The notes: generated by a model from the letters alone, not told the origin. A stretch of DNA of 64,000 nt from JACKBK01 sp963707275 (GCA_963707275.1 CAVPPH010000006.1:1-64000), one strand, 5' to 3'. Shown: positions 17,864-26,932, counted from the stretch's first letter. Numbers and translations are program-made.

Positions 17864-19282
17864 ATGATCCGAATCCAACCCTTCCGCGGCTGGCGCTACA
17901 ATGTGCCGGCCGCTGGCGCGGACAGCCTGAACGAACTGCTGACGCCGCCCTATGACGTGATCAGCCCGGCGCAGCAGACCGGCTACTACAACCGCCACCC
18001 CGACAACGTGGTGCGCATCGAGCTGGCGCGCGACCAGCCGGGCGACGACGACCGCCACAACCGCTTCTCGCGCGCCGCGGCCACGTTGGCAGACTGGCAG
18101 CACACCGGTATCCTGCGCCAGGAAACCGCGCCGGCTATCTACCTGCTGCGCGAGAGCTACACGATGCCCGATGGCCGCTCGGCCACCCGCTCCGGCATGA
18201 TCTTTCGGCTGCGCCTGGCGCCCTGGGGCGAGGGCATTTTGCCGCACGAGCACACCTTTCCGGCGGCCAAGGCCGACCGGCTGGCGCTGACCATCGCCAC
18301 CGGGACGCAGTGCAGCCCCATTTTCGTACTCTACTCCGACCCGCAGGGAGCCGCACAGGCGCCGCTTCATGCTGACGCCGAGCGCTCGCCCGATGCGTTC
18401 TACACCGACGAGGACAACGTGACGCACATGCTGTGGGCGGTCACCGATCCGCAAGCGCTGGCCGCCGTCACCGCGGCGCTGGAACCGGCCACCTTCTACA
18501 TCGCCGACGGACATCACCGCTACGAGACCGCGCTCACCTATCAGCGCTGGCGACGGGGCGGCGGCCTGCCTGACGTGGCCGCGCCGCCGCCGCTGACAGG
18601 CTGGGAGGGCGTGCCTAACTACGCGCCCGTCCCGCCCGCACCGCCCGAAGCGTCGCTGCCCTTCGACACAGCCTGGGTCTACGCTGCGTGTATGGACGAC
18701 CCGGGTGTCGCGATTCTCGCGGCGCATCGCTGCATTCACGACCTGCCCGGCTTCGACGCGGCGCGGTTGCTGGCCGGCCTGCACGAACATTTCGAGGTAA
18801 CAGCGGTGGACAGTGACGAGGCTTTGTTAGCCGGGCTGACAAGCGCGTCGATGGAGAAGCCGGGCTTCTTCGGAAGAAGCCCGGCTTCTGGGAGCGCCTT
18901 CGCTCTCGTCCTGCCGGGCGATGGAGGCAGCTACGTGCTGCGGCTGCGCGACGACGAGGCCACGACCGCGCGGCTGCTGGCCGATCATCACCCGGCGGTC
19001 GCGGCGGTGGATGTGGCTGCCTTGCAGAGCCTGATCCTCGGCCCGCTGCTGGGCATCCCCGCCGATCCCACGGAGTTGAAGCGGTTCGTCGCCTTCACAC
19101 CGGACGCGGGCGAGGCGATCCGTGAGGCGCGCGCCGGGCGTTACCAGGCCGCTTTTCTGGTCAACCCGACGCCGCTGGCGCAGTTGAAGGAAGTCTCCGA
19201 CGCCGGCCAGATCATGCCGCCCAAGGCGACCTACTTCTACCCCAAGCTGCCGGCCGGGCTGGTTATCAACACCGTTACGTAA
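17864..19282 (+). CDS. DUF1015 family protein (SerK-related)
   Basis: A 472-residue protein. Typical DUF1015 blocks are PFRGWRYNVPAAGADSLNEL, LLTPPYDVISPAQQTGYYNR, FYIADGHHRYETALTYQ and, near the end, AFLVNPTPLAQLKEVSDAG and MPPKATYFYPKLPAGLVI. Archaeal SerK, an ADP-dependent serine kinase, belongs to this family and the HHR block is part of its active site; the bacterial role is less certain but may also be serine phosphorylation. The start is preceded by TTGGAGTG. Residues about 331-341 (EKPGFFGRSPA) are encoded by a perfect 35-bp palindrome inserted in frame between normal sequence blocks. The upstream terminator suggests separate transcription from the HAD-like gene. Confidence 0.8.
   Translation: MIRIQPFRGWRYNVPAAGADSLNELLTPPYDVISPAQQTGYYNRHPDNVVRIELARDQPGDDDRHNRFSRAAATLADWQHTGILRQETAPAIYLLRESYTMPDGRSATRSGMIFRLRLAPWGEGILPHEHTFPAAKADRLALTIATGTQCSPIFVLYSDPQGAAQAPLHADAERSPDAFYTDEDNVTHMLWAVTDPQALAAVTAALEPATFYIADGHHRYETALTYQRWRRGGGLPDVAAPPPLTGWEGVPNYAPVPPAPPEASLPFDTAWVYAACMDDPGVAILAAHRCIHDLPGFDAARLLAGLHEHFEVTAVDSDEALLAGLTSASMEKPGFFGRSPASGSAFALVLPGDGGSYVLRLRDDEATTARLLADHHPAVAAVDVAALQSLILGPLLGIPADPTELKRFVAFTPDAGEAIREARAGRYQAAFLVNPTPLAQLKEVSDAGQIMPPKATYFYPKLPAGLVINTVT
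18855..18889. repeat. Perfect 35-bp palindrome inside DUF1015 coding sequence
   Basis: Arms of 17 bases (AGAAGCCGGGCTTCTTC and its exact complement) flank a single G. The arm is itself a near-palindrome (GAAGCC-GGCTTC). It belongs to the modular palindrome family and is translated in frame. Confidence 0.85.
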
Positions 19283-19292
19283 ACCGGACATT

Positions 19293-21304
19293 ATGCAGGC
19301 CACACCGATTGCCGCCGCGCCCCGCAGGAGCCTGTCGTCGCGGGTCTCGCCCGACCAGGTGACCTGGGTTTTGCTGCTGCTCTTCGCCGCCGAGCTGGTC
19401 TTCTGGGTGCTGTTCCGGCTGGTGAACCTGGACGAGGGGTGGTACCTGTGGGCCGCCAAGGAAGTCATCGCAGGGCGGCAGCTCTACGGCGACTTTGCCT
19501 ACACCCAGACGCCGCTGCTGCCCTACGTCTACGGGCTGGCGCAACTGGTTCTCGGTCAGGGTCTGTTTGCCGGGCGGGCGCTGACGGCCGGGTTTGGCTT
19601 CGCAGCCGGTGTGTTAGGCATGGCGACGGCGCGCCGGATCGCCGGCCCCTGGGCGGGTGTCTTCGCGCTGGCCTTGCTCCTGACCACCTTCCTGGCGATC
19701 ACGGCCTTCGGCTACACGGCGACCTACGGGCTGACGGCGCTGCTGCTGGCCGCGGCATTCTACCTGGCCGCGCGCTTGCAGCCGGGTAGCCGGCGGACGT
19801 GGCTGGTGATCGGCTGTCTGGCGCTGGCAACCGCCGGGCGGCTGGCTGTGGTGGTGGTGTTCCTGCCTGTTGCCGCGTTCCTGATCTTCACTACGCCGCG
19901 CGGCCGGCGGCTGCGCACCGGGGTTGAACTGAGCGTGGCAACCGTGCTGCTGCTGGCGATATTGCTGGGGCCGTTCGCGCTTGCCAGTGGGCAGCAGATG
20001 GTCTACGACATCTTCGGCTTTCACATGGATCGGATGACGGCCGTGTGGCGCAGGGCGCGGCTGCTGATAACCCTGCGCGAGACGGCACGCGACTTTGCTG
20101 TGCCTGTCCTGGTCTACCTGGCCGCCGTGGCCGACCTGCTTGTCCGGGTACTGAGGCGACGGGATGATTGGCAGGGCGCGCTGCGCGACCATGCGCTGGA
20201 GGTCACCCTGGCGGCGAGCATTGCGCTGCTCTTCCTGGCGCATCTGGTGCCGCGCACCGCGATGAGCTACTACAGCGCGCGCTGCAGGCGCCGCTGATCG
20301 CGATCCTGTTCGGCGCGCTGGCTGTCCGCTGGCTGCGGGGAAGCCGGCCCCGATTGGCGGCAGTAATTCTGGCCGCGCTGCTGCTGGCTCAGATTGTTAC
20401 CCAGGCGCGGATCGTGCGCTTTTACGACCTGACCGCCTGGCCGCCGGTTAATCAAGTGGAAATCGTGCGCGTGGCAGCGAGGAAGCTCAACCAGTTCGTG
20501 CCGCCGGGCAGCGAGATATTGACCTTCGATCCACACCTGGCACTGGAAGCCGGGCAGGACATGCCGCCGGGCTATGAGATGTCGATCTTCGCCTACCGGC
20601 CGACCTGGACAACGGAGCAGGCACAGCGGTACCGGGTGATCAACAACGACCTGCTGCTGAGCGCGCTGACCGAGGGCGTCGATGCGGTAGCGCTGACGCA
20701 GTTCGACGAGGATCTGCTCTACGGCGACCGCGATGCATTGTTCGCAGCGATCTATGACAACTATCGCCTGGCCGCTTCCGTCCCCGGTTTCGACCCCTTC
20801 CGCAACGACCTGCGCATCTACCTGCCGCCGCAGTGGACGCTGCCCGACACAGCAACGCCGCTGGATCAGCCCTTTGGCGAGACGATTCGGCTGGCCGGCT
20901 ACGAGTTGGACAGCCAGCTGCTGCGACCGGGAGACCCGCTGACGCTGGCGCTGTACTGGCAGACGCAGCCAGATGCGTCGCAGCCGGACGATGTCACCGT
21001 CTTTGTGCATCTGCTGGACAAAGATGAAACCGTCATTGCTGGCTACGACAGTCCACCCTGCCGCGGCACCTGTCCCTCGTCCTCCTGGCGACCGGGCGAA
21101 GTGATCCGCGACGAGTACCGCCTGAGCGTGCCGGCCGACCTGCCGGTCGGTGACTACCAAATCGAGATCGGTCTGTACGACCCGCAGACGCTGGAGCGGC
21201 TGCCGGTTGCGGGCCATGGCGACCGACTGCTGCTGGCGCGCTATCTATGCCAGCCGTCCGATGCTGCCCAGGCTGACCGCTGCGTCGCCCAACCACCCAA
21301 CTAA
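19293..21304 (+). CDS. GT39-like membrane glycosyltransferase with C-terminal beta-sandwich domain, one frameshift
   Basis: A polytopic membrane protein of about 670 residues. After the first membrane helix comes NLDEGWYLWAAKEVIAGRQL, with the Asp-Glu pair in the first outer loop that lipid-linked sugar-dependent GT-C enzymes use for catalysis, then DFAYTQTPLLPYVYGL. About ten helices follow. A frame change at about 20270 joins AHLVPRTAMSYY to RALQAPLIAILFGALAVRWL. The soluble C-terminal part ends with an appended domain (ETIRLAGYELDSQLLRPGD; WRPGEVIRDEYRLSVPADLP; IEIGLYDPQTLERLPV) also present in the DUF2723 protein downstream. Probable role is transfer of mannose or a related sugar from a polyprenyl carrier to an extracytoplasmic acceptor. 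The start is 10 bp after the DUF1015 stop. Confidence 0.75.
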
Positions 21305-21408
21305 CCCCTCTTTTCTCTCCTTTACCGCCCCTCCCCACCTTGCCGCGTCCGGCAACGTGTTGTACACTGCCGCGCACGCGATTTTCACGACTACGAGACA
21401 GGCAACCC

Positions 21409-21780
21409 ATGGAACCAAAATACCTGGGGCAGCGCAGCACGCAGCCCATCGATGAATTGGATACCTTTCCCGCGCCCGCCGGGCTGGACGCGGTGACGAT
21501 GACGTCCGACGAGCTGACGGCGCTCTGTCCTGTCACCGGCCAGCCGGATTTCTACACTGTCACGATTGAGTACGTTCCCGGCCCGCTGTGCATCGAGAGC
21601 AAGAGCCTGAAGCTGTACCTGTGGCACTTCCGCGATCGGGGCGTCTTCTGCGAGCAACTGGCGGTGGACATCCGCGACACCGTGGTGGCGACCATCCAGC
21701 CGCGCGCCTGCACGGTGACGCTGGTGCAGAAAGCGCGCGGCGGGATCACGATTACAGCTGTGTCGAGCTTTCCGGGGTAA
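21409..21780 (+). CDS. queF: NADPH-dependent preQ0 reductase, unimodular
   Basis: Reduces 7-cyano-7-deazaguanine to preQ1 in queuosine biosynthesis. The 123-residue length fits the small unimodular type. The catalytic Cys is in TALCPVTGQPDFYTVTIEY, followed by the QueF signature ESKSLKLYLWHFRDRG. Where most members read FHE after this, this protein has FCEQLAVDI. The final block ARGGITITAVSS matches the family C-terminus. No other queuosine genes are nearby; it is sandwiched between two membrane glycosyltransferases that have no obvious link to tRNA modification. The start at 21409 places the Cys at the family-typical position. Confidence 0.9.
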   Translation: MEPKYLGQRSTQPIDELDTFPAPAGLDAVTMTSDELTALCPVTGQPDFYTVTIEYVPGPLCIESKSLKLYLWHFRDRGVFCEQLAVDIRDTVVATIQPRACTVTLVQKARGGITITAVSSFPG

Positions 21781-21828
21781 TTCAGGCACTTTGCCGCCAC
21801 CTTGAGCAGTCAATCCGGAACCATTGCG

Positions 21829-23754
21829 ATGCGCAGCGATCTCATACCACCGGTCAAGAAGACGATCTGGCTGGCAGGTGCGCTGTTGTTCCTCGGCGTG
21901 GCCGCGCTCTATTTGCTGACTCTTTCACCGGGTGCACTGGGCGGCGATCCCGGTGAGTTGCAGTTTGTGCCGGCGATCCTCAGTTTGCCGCACCCTACCG
22001 GCACGCCCCTCTATGTCCTGATATCCAAGATTTGGAGCCTGCTTCCCTTCGGTTCATCGATAGCCTGGCGGATGAACCTGCTGGCAGCAGTGTCAGCCGC
22101 GGCTGCAGCGACGCTGGTTTTCTGGAGCGTGGTCGTGCTCTTCGGGCGCATTGTGCCGGCGTTGAGCGCTGCCTTGTTCCTGGCTACCGGCGTCACGTTC
22201 TGGGAGCAGGCGGTCATGGCTGACAAGTACGCGTTCAACGCGCTGATGGTCGCCCTGGTATTGGGTCTGGCGCTGTACTGGGGCAAATCGCGCTCGACCA
22301 CTTCGCTCAACGGGTTGGCTCTCGCGTACGGGGTGAGTCTGACGCACCACCGTTCGATGCTGCTCCTTGCCCCGGCATTGCTTGGCTATGTCTGGTGGTA
22401 TGAGCGGTCGGCGCTGTGGCGCGATTGGCATCGCCTGGCGCGGTTGGCTGCGCTCTGCGTGGCGCCGCTGTTGCTGTACCTGTACTTGCCCTGGGCCGAA
22501 GCCCGCAATCTGCCGCCCGGCACATGGCATCCGAAGACCTTGAGCGACTGGCTCGTGTACTTTCGCGATCCCGCCTATACCAGCCTCGTCGCTATCGACC
22601 CGCAGGACCTGGGCGCTCGGCTCGGCTTTTATCTACAAACCCTGGTGCACGACTTTGGCCGGATTGGAGCGGTCACCGGTCTGATCGGTCTGGCATGGCT
22701 CGCTCTGCGAAGACGGCCCGAAGCTGTCTTCCTGTTGGTGGTTTTCGTTGTGCAGGTCGCGCTGGCTGCCAACTACCGTGTGCCGCGCAACTGGGTGTTC
22801 TTTCTGCCGTCGTTTTGCGTTTTCGCTCTGTGGATTGGCAGCGGGCTGGCAGCGATCTGGCAGGGCGTCGCCCATATCATCGAAACCCGCCGGCCGCCCC
22901 TGGCGGCGCCAGCCATGGCCGTCACGGCTGCGCTGATGGTGTTATGGCCGCTGTTCACCCTGCCAGTGCGCTACGGGCCGCTGCGTGAAAGTCACTTGGG
23001 TGCCGGCGTGCTCGACCCGTGGAGACAGACTCTCAAGACCGGGGCGATGGCTGAGCGACTGGGCCAGGCTATCTCTGAGACTGCGCCAGATGCGGTCATT
23101 GTTGGCGACTGGGAGCAGGCGACCCCGCTGTGGTACTATCAACAGGTCGAGGGCCTGCGTCCCGATGTGCAGATCATCTACCCCGTCGAACGGCTGGATG
23201 AGGCCGCCAGCCTGGGGCAACCGCTCTATCTTGCCCGCACGCTGGATGGCGTCGCCAGTCGCTGGCATCCTTCGAGCGCCGGCCCGCTGGTGGCGCTGCA
23301 AAACGCACCACAATTCGATGCGCCTGCTGAGAGTGTTGCCGTCGGATTGAACTACGGCGATATGATCGAACTCAGCACGGCCAGCATCGACGCGAATAGC
23401 TTTCAGGCGGGCGATGTCGTGCCGTTGACGTTGTATTGGCGGGCGCTGCAACAGCCAGACGCTGATTATGCGGTATCGCTGCGCCTGCTGGACCCACAAG
23501 GCGCGGTGATCTACCAGATCGACAGTCAGCATCCTGTGCTGGGCATGGCTCCGACTTCAGGCTGGCAGCCAGACGAGGTTGTGGGCGACTATTATGAGCT
23601 GCAACTGCCCGCTGATTTGCAGCCAGGCGCGTATCGCTGGGCGGTATTGCTCTACCGCTCGCTGCCCGAAGGCGGATGGAAAAACCTGCGGCTGCAAGGC
23701 ACAGGCGACGAGGTAGGAATTGGCGGTACGGTTCAGGTTGCCGAACGAAAGTGA
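21829..23754 (+). CDS. DUF2723 / TMEM260-like membrane protein O-mannosyltransferase candidate
   Basis: About 640 residues. The N-terminal membrane domain carries the DUF2723 signature GDPGELQFVPAILSLPHPTG with TPLYVLISKIWSLLPFG after it; the acidic GDPGE loop corresponds to the GT-C catalytic loop. Around ten helices follow. Human TMEM260, in this family, is an O-mannosyltransferase, so glycosylation of secreted proteins is a fair guess. After residue 400 a soluble region begins (VIVGDWEQATPLWYYQQVEG), ending in the same beta-sandwich-like tail as the GT39-like protein (GWQPDEVVGDYYELQLPADL). I chose the ATG at 21829; an in-frame TTG at 21802 would add nine residues. rpiB follows after 35 bp. 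Confidence 0.75.
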   Translation: MRSDLIPPVKKTIWLAGALLFLGVAALYLLTLSPGALGGDPGELQFVPAILSLPHPTGTPLYVLISKIWSLLPFGSSIAWRMNLLAAVSAAAAATLVFWSVVVLFGRIVPALSAALFLATGVTFWEQAVMADKYAFNALMVALVLGLALYWGKSRSTTSLNGLALAYGVSLTHHRSMLLLAPALLGYVWWYERSALWRDWHRLARLAALCVAPLLLYLYLPWAEARNLPPGTWHPKTLSDWLVYFRDPAYTSLVAIDPQDLGARLGFYLQTLVHDFGRIGAVTGLIGLAWLALRRRPEAVFLLVVFVVQVALAANYRVPRNWVFFLPSFCVFALWIGSGLAAIWQGVAHIIETRRPPLAAPAMAVTAALMVLWPLFTLPVRYGPLRESHLGAGVLDPWRQTLKTGAMAERLGQAISETAPDAVIVGDWEQATPLWYYQQVEGLRPDVQIIYPVERLDEAASLGQPLYLARTLDGVASRWHPSSAGPLVALQNAPQFDAPAESVAVGLNYGDMIELSTASIDANSFQAGDVVPLTLYWRALQQPDADYAVSLRLLDPQGAVIYQIDSQHPVLGMAPTSGWQPDEVVGDYYELQLPADLQPGAYRWAVLLYRSLPEGGWKNLRLQGTGDEVGIGGTVQVAERK

Positions 23755-23789
23755 CAGCAGCCGTTCAAAACAGCAGGAGAGAACGCTCC

Positions 23790-24254
23790 ATGAAAGTTAC
23801 GGTGTCGAGCGATGAGTATGCGCCGCTGGTGGATGCGGTCATCGAGGAGATTGAGAAACGTGGCCACGAGGTCGAGTACTTCGGGCCGCGGGCCGGCGAT
23901 GCTGCCAGCGACGACAACGACTGGCCCCTTGTAACGGTCCAAGCGGTGTCACAGGTTGCCAGCGGCGAAGCGGACGAAGCGATCGTCATGTGCTGGACGG
24001 GCACGGGTGCGAGTCTGGCTGCCAACAAGGTGGACGGCATCCGCGCCGCGCTTTGCCATGATGCCGAGACGGCACACGGTGCGCGCGTCTGGAACCACGC
24101 CAATGTGCTGGCCCTCAGCCTGCGCGCCACACCGGTTCCCATCGCGCGCGAGATCCTGGAAGCCTGGTTCAGCACGCCCTACAGCGAAGACGACTGGAAC
24201 CTGCGCCAGATGGCGCGAATCCGTGAGCTCGAGGCGTGCGCCGTCGAGCCATGA
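23790..24254 (+). CDS. RpiB/LacAB-family sugar-phosphate isomerase
   Basis: A 154-residue protein. The family blocks are seen as VTVSSDEYAPLVDAVIEEIE, ADEAIVMCWTGTGASLAANK and VDGIRAALCHDAETAHGARV, then NHANVLALSLR. The Cys before the TGTG loop corresponds to the catalytic Cys of RpiB, and the Asn-His pair binds substrate phosphate and ring oxygen. The family interconverts ribose-5-phosphate and ribulose-5-phosphate or related sugars. Start 23790 is preceded by CAGGAGAG. The insert after EVEYFGPRAG is longer than in classical RpiB, so substrate specificity may differ. Confidence 0.8.
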   Translation: MKVTVSSDEYAPLVDAVIEEIEKRGHEVEYFGPRAGDAASDDNDWPLVTVQAVSQVASGEADEAIVMCWTGTGASLAANKVDGIRAALCHDAETAHGARVWNHANVLALSLRATPVPIAREILEAWFSTPYSEDDWNLRQMARIRELEACAVEP

Positions 24255-24290
24255 AATTGTTCGAAGATTTAAGGTCGAAATTGTAAACCG

Positions 24291-24317
24291 TGTCGATTTC
24301 GAGCCGTGTCGTTCGAC
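24291..24317 (+). promoter_or_regulatory. Candidate ECF42-type promoter
   Basis: TGTCGA at 24291 and CGAC at 24314 are separated by 17 bp. This matches the TGTCGA and CGA/TC promoter elements described for ECF42 sigma factors, and it lies directly before the operon that ends with an ECF42 gene. Confidence 0.5.
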
Positions 24318-24399
24318 GTTATTGTAGAGCGAGGAATTGAAGCTGAACGCACGCACTGGCAACCTGGCTCCGAATCCAACCCAAGAAGGAAACAAGACG

Positions 24400-24834
24400 A
24401 TGCGAGTAATGGTGATCATCAAGGCTAACGAGGACAGTGAAGCGGGCATCATGCCCAGCGAGCAACTGCTGACGGATATGGGCGCGTACAACGAAGAACT
24501 GGTGAAAGCGGGCGTCATGCTGGCCGGTGAGGGGTTGCATCCCAGCTCCAAGGGCAAGCGCGTCAGGTTCGCAGGCGGCAAGACGACAGTGATCGACGGT
24601 CCGTTCGCGGAGACCAAAGAGCTGATCGCCGGCTTCTGGCTGTGGCAGGTGAAATCCATGGAAGAAGCGGTCGAATGGGTCAGGCGCATGCCGAGTCCCG
24701 ACGGCGCCGACGAGGGCAGCATCGAGATCCGCCCGGTGTTCGAGGCGGACGATTTCGGCGACGAATTCACACCTGAGCTGCGCGAGCAGGAAGACCGGCT
24801 GCGTGCGCAACTCGAGGCACAAACACATCAGTAG
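24400..24834 (+). CDS. YCII-related (DGPF domain) protein
   Basis: A 144-residue protein with the DGPF signature in TVIDGPFAETKELIAGFWLW, preceded by RVMVIIKANEDSEAG and GEGLHPSSKGKRVRF. YCII domains form small ferredoxin-like dimers, possibly enzymatic through a conserved His/Asp pair, but no reaction is established. Genes for DGPF proteins are the hallmark neighbours of ECF42 sigma factors and are usually their target. Here the gene opens a three-gene set (YCII, PhnB-like, ECF42 sigma), with an ECF42-like promoter about 80 bp upstream of the start. The start at 24400 is in an AAGAAGGAAAC context that provides a ribosome site. Confidence 0.85.
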   Translation: MRVMVIIKANEDSEAGIMPSEQLLTDMGAYNEELVKAGVMLAGEGLHPSSKGKRVRFAGGKTTVIDGPFAETKELIAGFWLWQVKSMEEAVEWVRRMPSPDGADEGSIEIRPVFEADDFGDEFTPELREQEDRLRAQLEAQTHQ

Positions 24835-24838
24835 CGCC

Positions 24839-24882
24839 GCTGACGACTGCCAGTCCTTCCGGAAGGACTGGCAGTCGTCAGC
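24839..24882. repeat. Perfect 44-bp palindrome between YCII and PhnB-like genes
   Basis: Two exact 22-base arms meet at TTCCGGAA. Each arm contains GACTGCCAGTC, itself a dyad. The same arm type recurs at 52988-53020. It begins 4 bases after the YCII stop and lies inside the operon. Confidence 0.85.
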
Positions 24883-24896
24883 ACAAGGAGACAACC

Positions 24897-25370
24897 ATGC
24901 AGAAAATCACGACGTTTCTTGCCTACGACAACCAGGCCGAGGAGGCGGTGGATCTCTACGTCTCGCTCTTTCCCGACTCGCGGATCCTGGGCAAGTCTTA
25001 CTACATGGAAGGCAGTCCCATGCCTGCCGGGCTGGTCATGACCGTTCAATTCGTGCTGGCCGGGCAGGAGTACGTCGCCATGAACGGCGGGTCGTACTTC
25101 AAATTCACCGACGGGATTTCGCTCTCCGTGGCCTGCGAGTCGCAGGAGGAAGTGGACACCCTGTGGGAGAAGCTCTCGGAGGGCGGCGAACCGGGACCGT
25201 GCGGCTGGGTGAAGGATCGCTTCGGGCTGTCGTGGCAAATCACCCCTATCATCCTGGGCCAGATGCTGGGCGATGAAGATCGCGAGCGCGCCGGACGTGT
25301 CATGCAGGCGATGCTCAAAATGGGCAAGATCGAGACCGCCGAACTGCAAAGAGCCTACGACGGGGAGTAG
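24897..25370 (+). CDS. VOC-superfamily protein, PhnB / 3-demethylubiquinone methyltransferase-like
   Basis: A 157-residue protein of the glyoxalase/bleomycin-resistance fold. The N-terminus KITTFLAYDNQAEEAVDLYV and SLFPDSRILG is the standard PhnB-like opening, and PCGWVKDRFGLSWQITPIIL is its closing metal-site block. Members of this subgroup are commonly linked with ECF42 and DGPF genes and may handle small reactive metabolites; the activity is unknown. The start at 24897 has AAGGAGAC just upstream, after the palindrome. The sigma factor follows after 12 bp. Confidence 0.85.
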   Translation: MQKITTFLAYDNQAEEAVDLYVSLFPDSRILGKSYYMEGSPMPAGLVMTVQFVLAGQEYVAMNGGSYFKFTDGISLSVACESQEEVDTLWEKLSEGGEPGPCGWVKDRFGLSWQITPIILGQMLGDEDRERAGRVMQAMLKMGKIETAELQRAYDGE

Positions 25371-25382
25371 CCGGGCGCGCAG

Positions 25383-26660
25383 ATGACCGTAGCGACGACC
25401 GACATTCACCGCACCATCGACGCCGTCTGGCGCATGGAATCGGCCAAGCTGATCGCCGGCCTGGCGCGCATCGTGCGCGATGTCGGCCTGGCTGAGGATC
25501 TGGCGCAGGACGCGCTGGTGATCGCGCTGGAGCGGTGGCCGCAGACAGGCATCCCCGACAACCCCGGTGCCTGGCTGATGGCCACCGCCAAACACCGCGC
25601 CATCGACCGGATACGGCGCAACGTCACGCTGGAACGCAAGGTCGAGGAACTCGGTCGGGAGCTTGAGACGCAGCAGACGATGACCGAGGCAGATTTCGAC
25701 AGCGTGCCTGACGGCGACGATCTCGACGACGATCTCCTGCGCCTCATCTTCGTCGCCTGTCATCCGGTGCTGTCGCGCGAAGGCCGCATTGCGCTGACGC
25801 TGCGCCTGCTGGGCGGCCTGACGACCGGCGAGATCGCGCGCGCGTTCCTGGTCTCCGAGTCCACAGTTGCCCAGCGCATCGTGCGCGCCAAGCGTACATT
25901 GTCCGAAGCGCGCGTGCCGTTCGAGGTTCCCAGCGGAGCAGAACGCGACGCGCGCCTGGACTCGGTGCTCGAGGTCATCTACCTCATCTTCAACGAGGGC
26001 TACTCGGCCAGCGCCGGCGACGACTGGGTGCGCCCGGCGCTGTGCGAGGACGCCCTGCGTCTGGGCCGCATCCTGGCCGAGCTGGCCCCGCAGGAACCGG
26101 AGGTTCACGGGCTGGTCGCGCTGATGGAGATCCAGGCATCGCGGCTGCGGGCGCGCGTCGGTCCGCGCGGCGAGCCGATCTTGCTTCTCGATCAGAACCG
26201 CGCGCGCTGGGATCGGCTGCTGATCGGCCGCGGCCTGGCAGCGCTCGCCCGCGCCGAGGCGCTGGGCGGCGCGCTGGGGCCGTACACGCTGCAGGCCGCC
26301 ATCGCCGCTTGTCACGCCCGCGCGTTGACCGCCGATGATACCAACTGGGCGCGCATCGCCGCGCTCTACGACGCACTGGCCCAGATTGCGTCGTCGCCGG
26401 TGATCGAACTGAACCGCGCCGTTGCAGTGGCGATGGCCTACGGTCCGGCCGCCGGACTGGAACTGGTCGACGCGCTGGCCGACGAGCCGGCCCTGAAAAG
26501 CTACCACTTCCTGCCCGCCGTGCGCGGCGATCTGCTGGCGAAGCTTGATCGCAACGACGAAGCGCGCGCTGAGTTCGAGCGGGCAGCGTCGCTCACCAAC
26601 AACGCCCGCGAGCGCGATCTGCTGCTCGCACGAGCGGCCGTGGCGGATCGGGGGTCATAG
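25383..26660 (+). CDS. ECF42-group RNA polymerase sigma factor with long C-terminal TPR-like extension
   Basis: A 425-residue protein. Region 2 is seen as VGLAEDLAQDALVIALERWP and GAWLMATAKHRAIDRIRRN; region 4 as LTTGEIARAFLVSESTVAQR followed by IVRAKRTLSEA. The extension of about 220 residues (DARLDSVLEVIYLIFNEGYS; ALCEDALRLGRILAELAPQE; SSPVIELNRAVAVAMAYGP; FLPAVRGDLLAKLDRNDEAR) is the helical repeat domain that marks ECF42 and replaces an anti-sigma factor in its control. It is the last gene of the YCII-PhnB-sigma set, and an ECF42-like promoter precedes the set, suggesting autoregulation. A MITE-like repeat follows the gene. Confidence 0.9.
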   Translation: MTVATTDIHRTIDAVWRMESAKLIAGLARIVRDVGLAEDLAQDALVIALERWPQTGIPDNPGAWLMATAKHRAIDRIRRNVTLERKVEELGRELETQQTMTEADFDSVPDGDDLDDDLLRLIFVACHPVLSREGRIALTLRLLGGLTTGEIARAFLVSESTVAQRIVRAKRTLSEARVPFEVPSGAERDARLDSVLEVIYLIFNEGYSASAGDDWVRPALCEDALRLGRILAELAPQEPEVHGLVALMEIQASRLRARVGPRGEPILLLDQNRARWDRLLIGRGLAALARAEALGGALGPYTLQAAIAACHARALTADDTNWARIAALYDALAQIASSPVIELNRAVAVAMAYGPAAGLELVDALADEPALKSYHFLPAVRGDLLAKLDRNDEARAEFERAASLTNNARERDLLLARAAVADRGS

Positions 26661-26674
26661 CAGCCCGACGAGGC

Positions 26675-26860
26675 GTGGACCACGAACGCACGAAGGAGCA
26701 CGAAGACACAAAGCCCGAAGGGTCCGCTTCACGATGCCTCATCGTGACAAGTGCGGTTTCGTACGTTGCGTGCTCGTGCACAGCACCCCGGAGTAAGCGT
26801 GCCTTCGCACTTCACGACTTCGTGTTTCGTGCCTTCGAGCACCTTCGTGTCTTCGTGACC
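26675..26860. repeat. Imperfect inverted repeat of the CACGAAG type
   Basis: The left part (GGACCACGAACGCACGAAGG onward) and the right part (ending CTTCGTGTCTTCGTGACC) are partly complementary over about 40 bases. Non-coding, between convergent sigma and glnA genes. Confidence 0.45.
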
Positions 26861-26882
26861 CAGAATCTCCGTCCCTAACAAC

Positions 26883-26911
26883 AAAGCCCCCTGGACAATT
26901 CAGGGGGCTTT
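26883..26911 (-). terminator. Terminator of glnA
   Basis: A perfect 11-bp hairpin AAAGCCCCCTG / CAGGGGGCTTT with a 7-base loop, 22 bp past the glnA stop. On the minus strand it ends in a short U run (TTTGTTG), and it can work in both directions for the convergent genes. Confidence 0.8.
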
Positions 26912-26932
26912 GTCATTTCAGTGAAGCGACGC

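Noticed and set aside
24828..26507. A 559-codon open frame on the minus strand
   Set aside because: It is antisense to the PhnB-like and ECF42 genes and has no recognisable domain.
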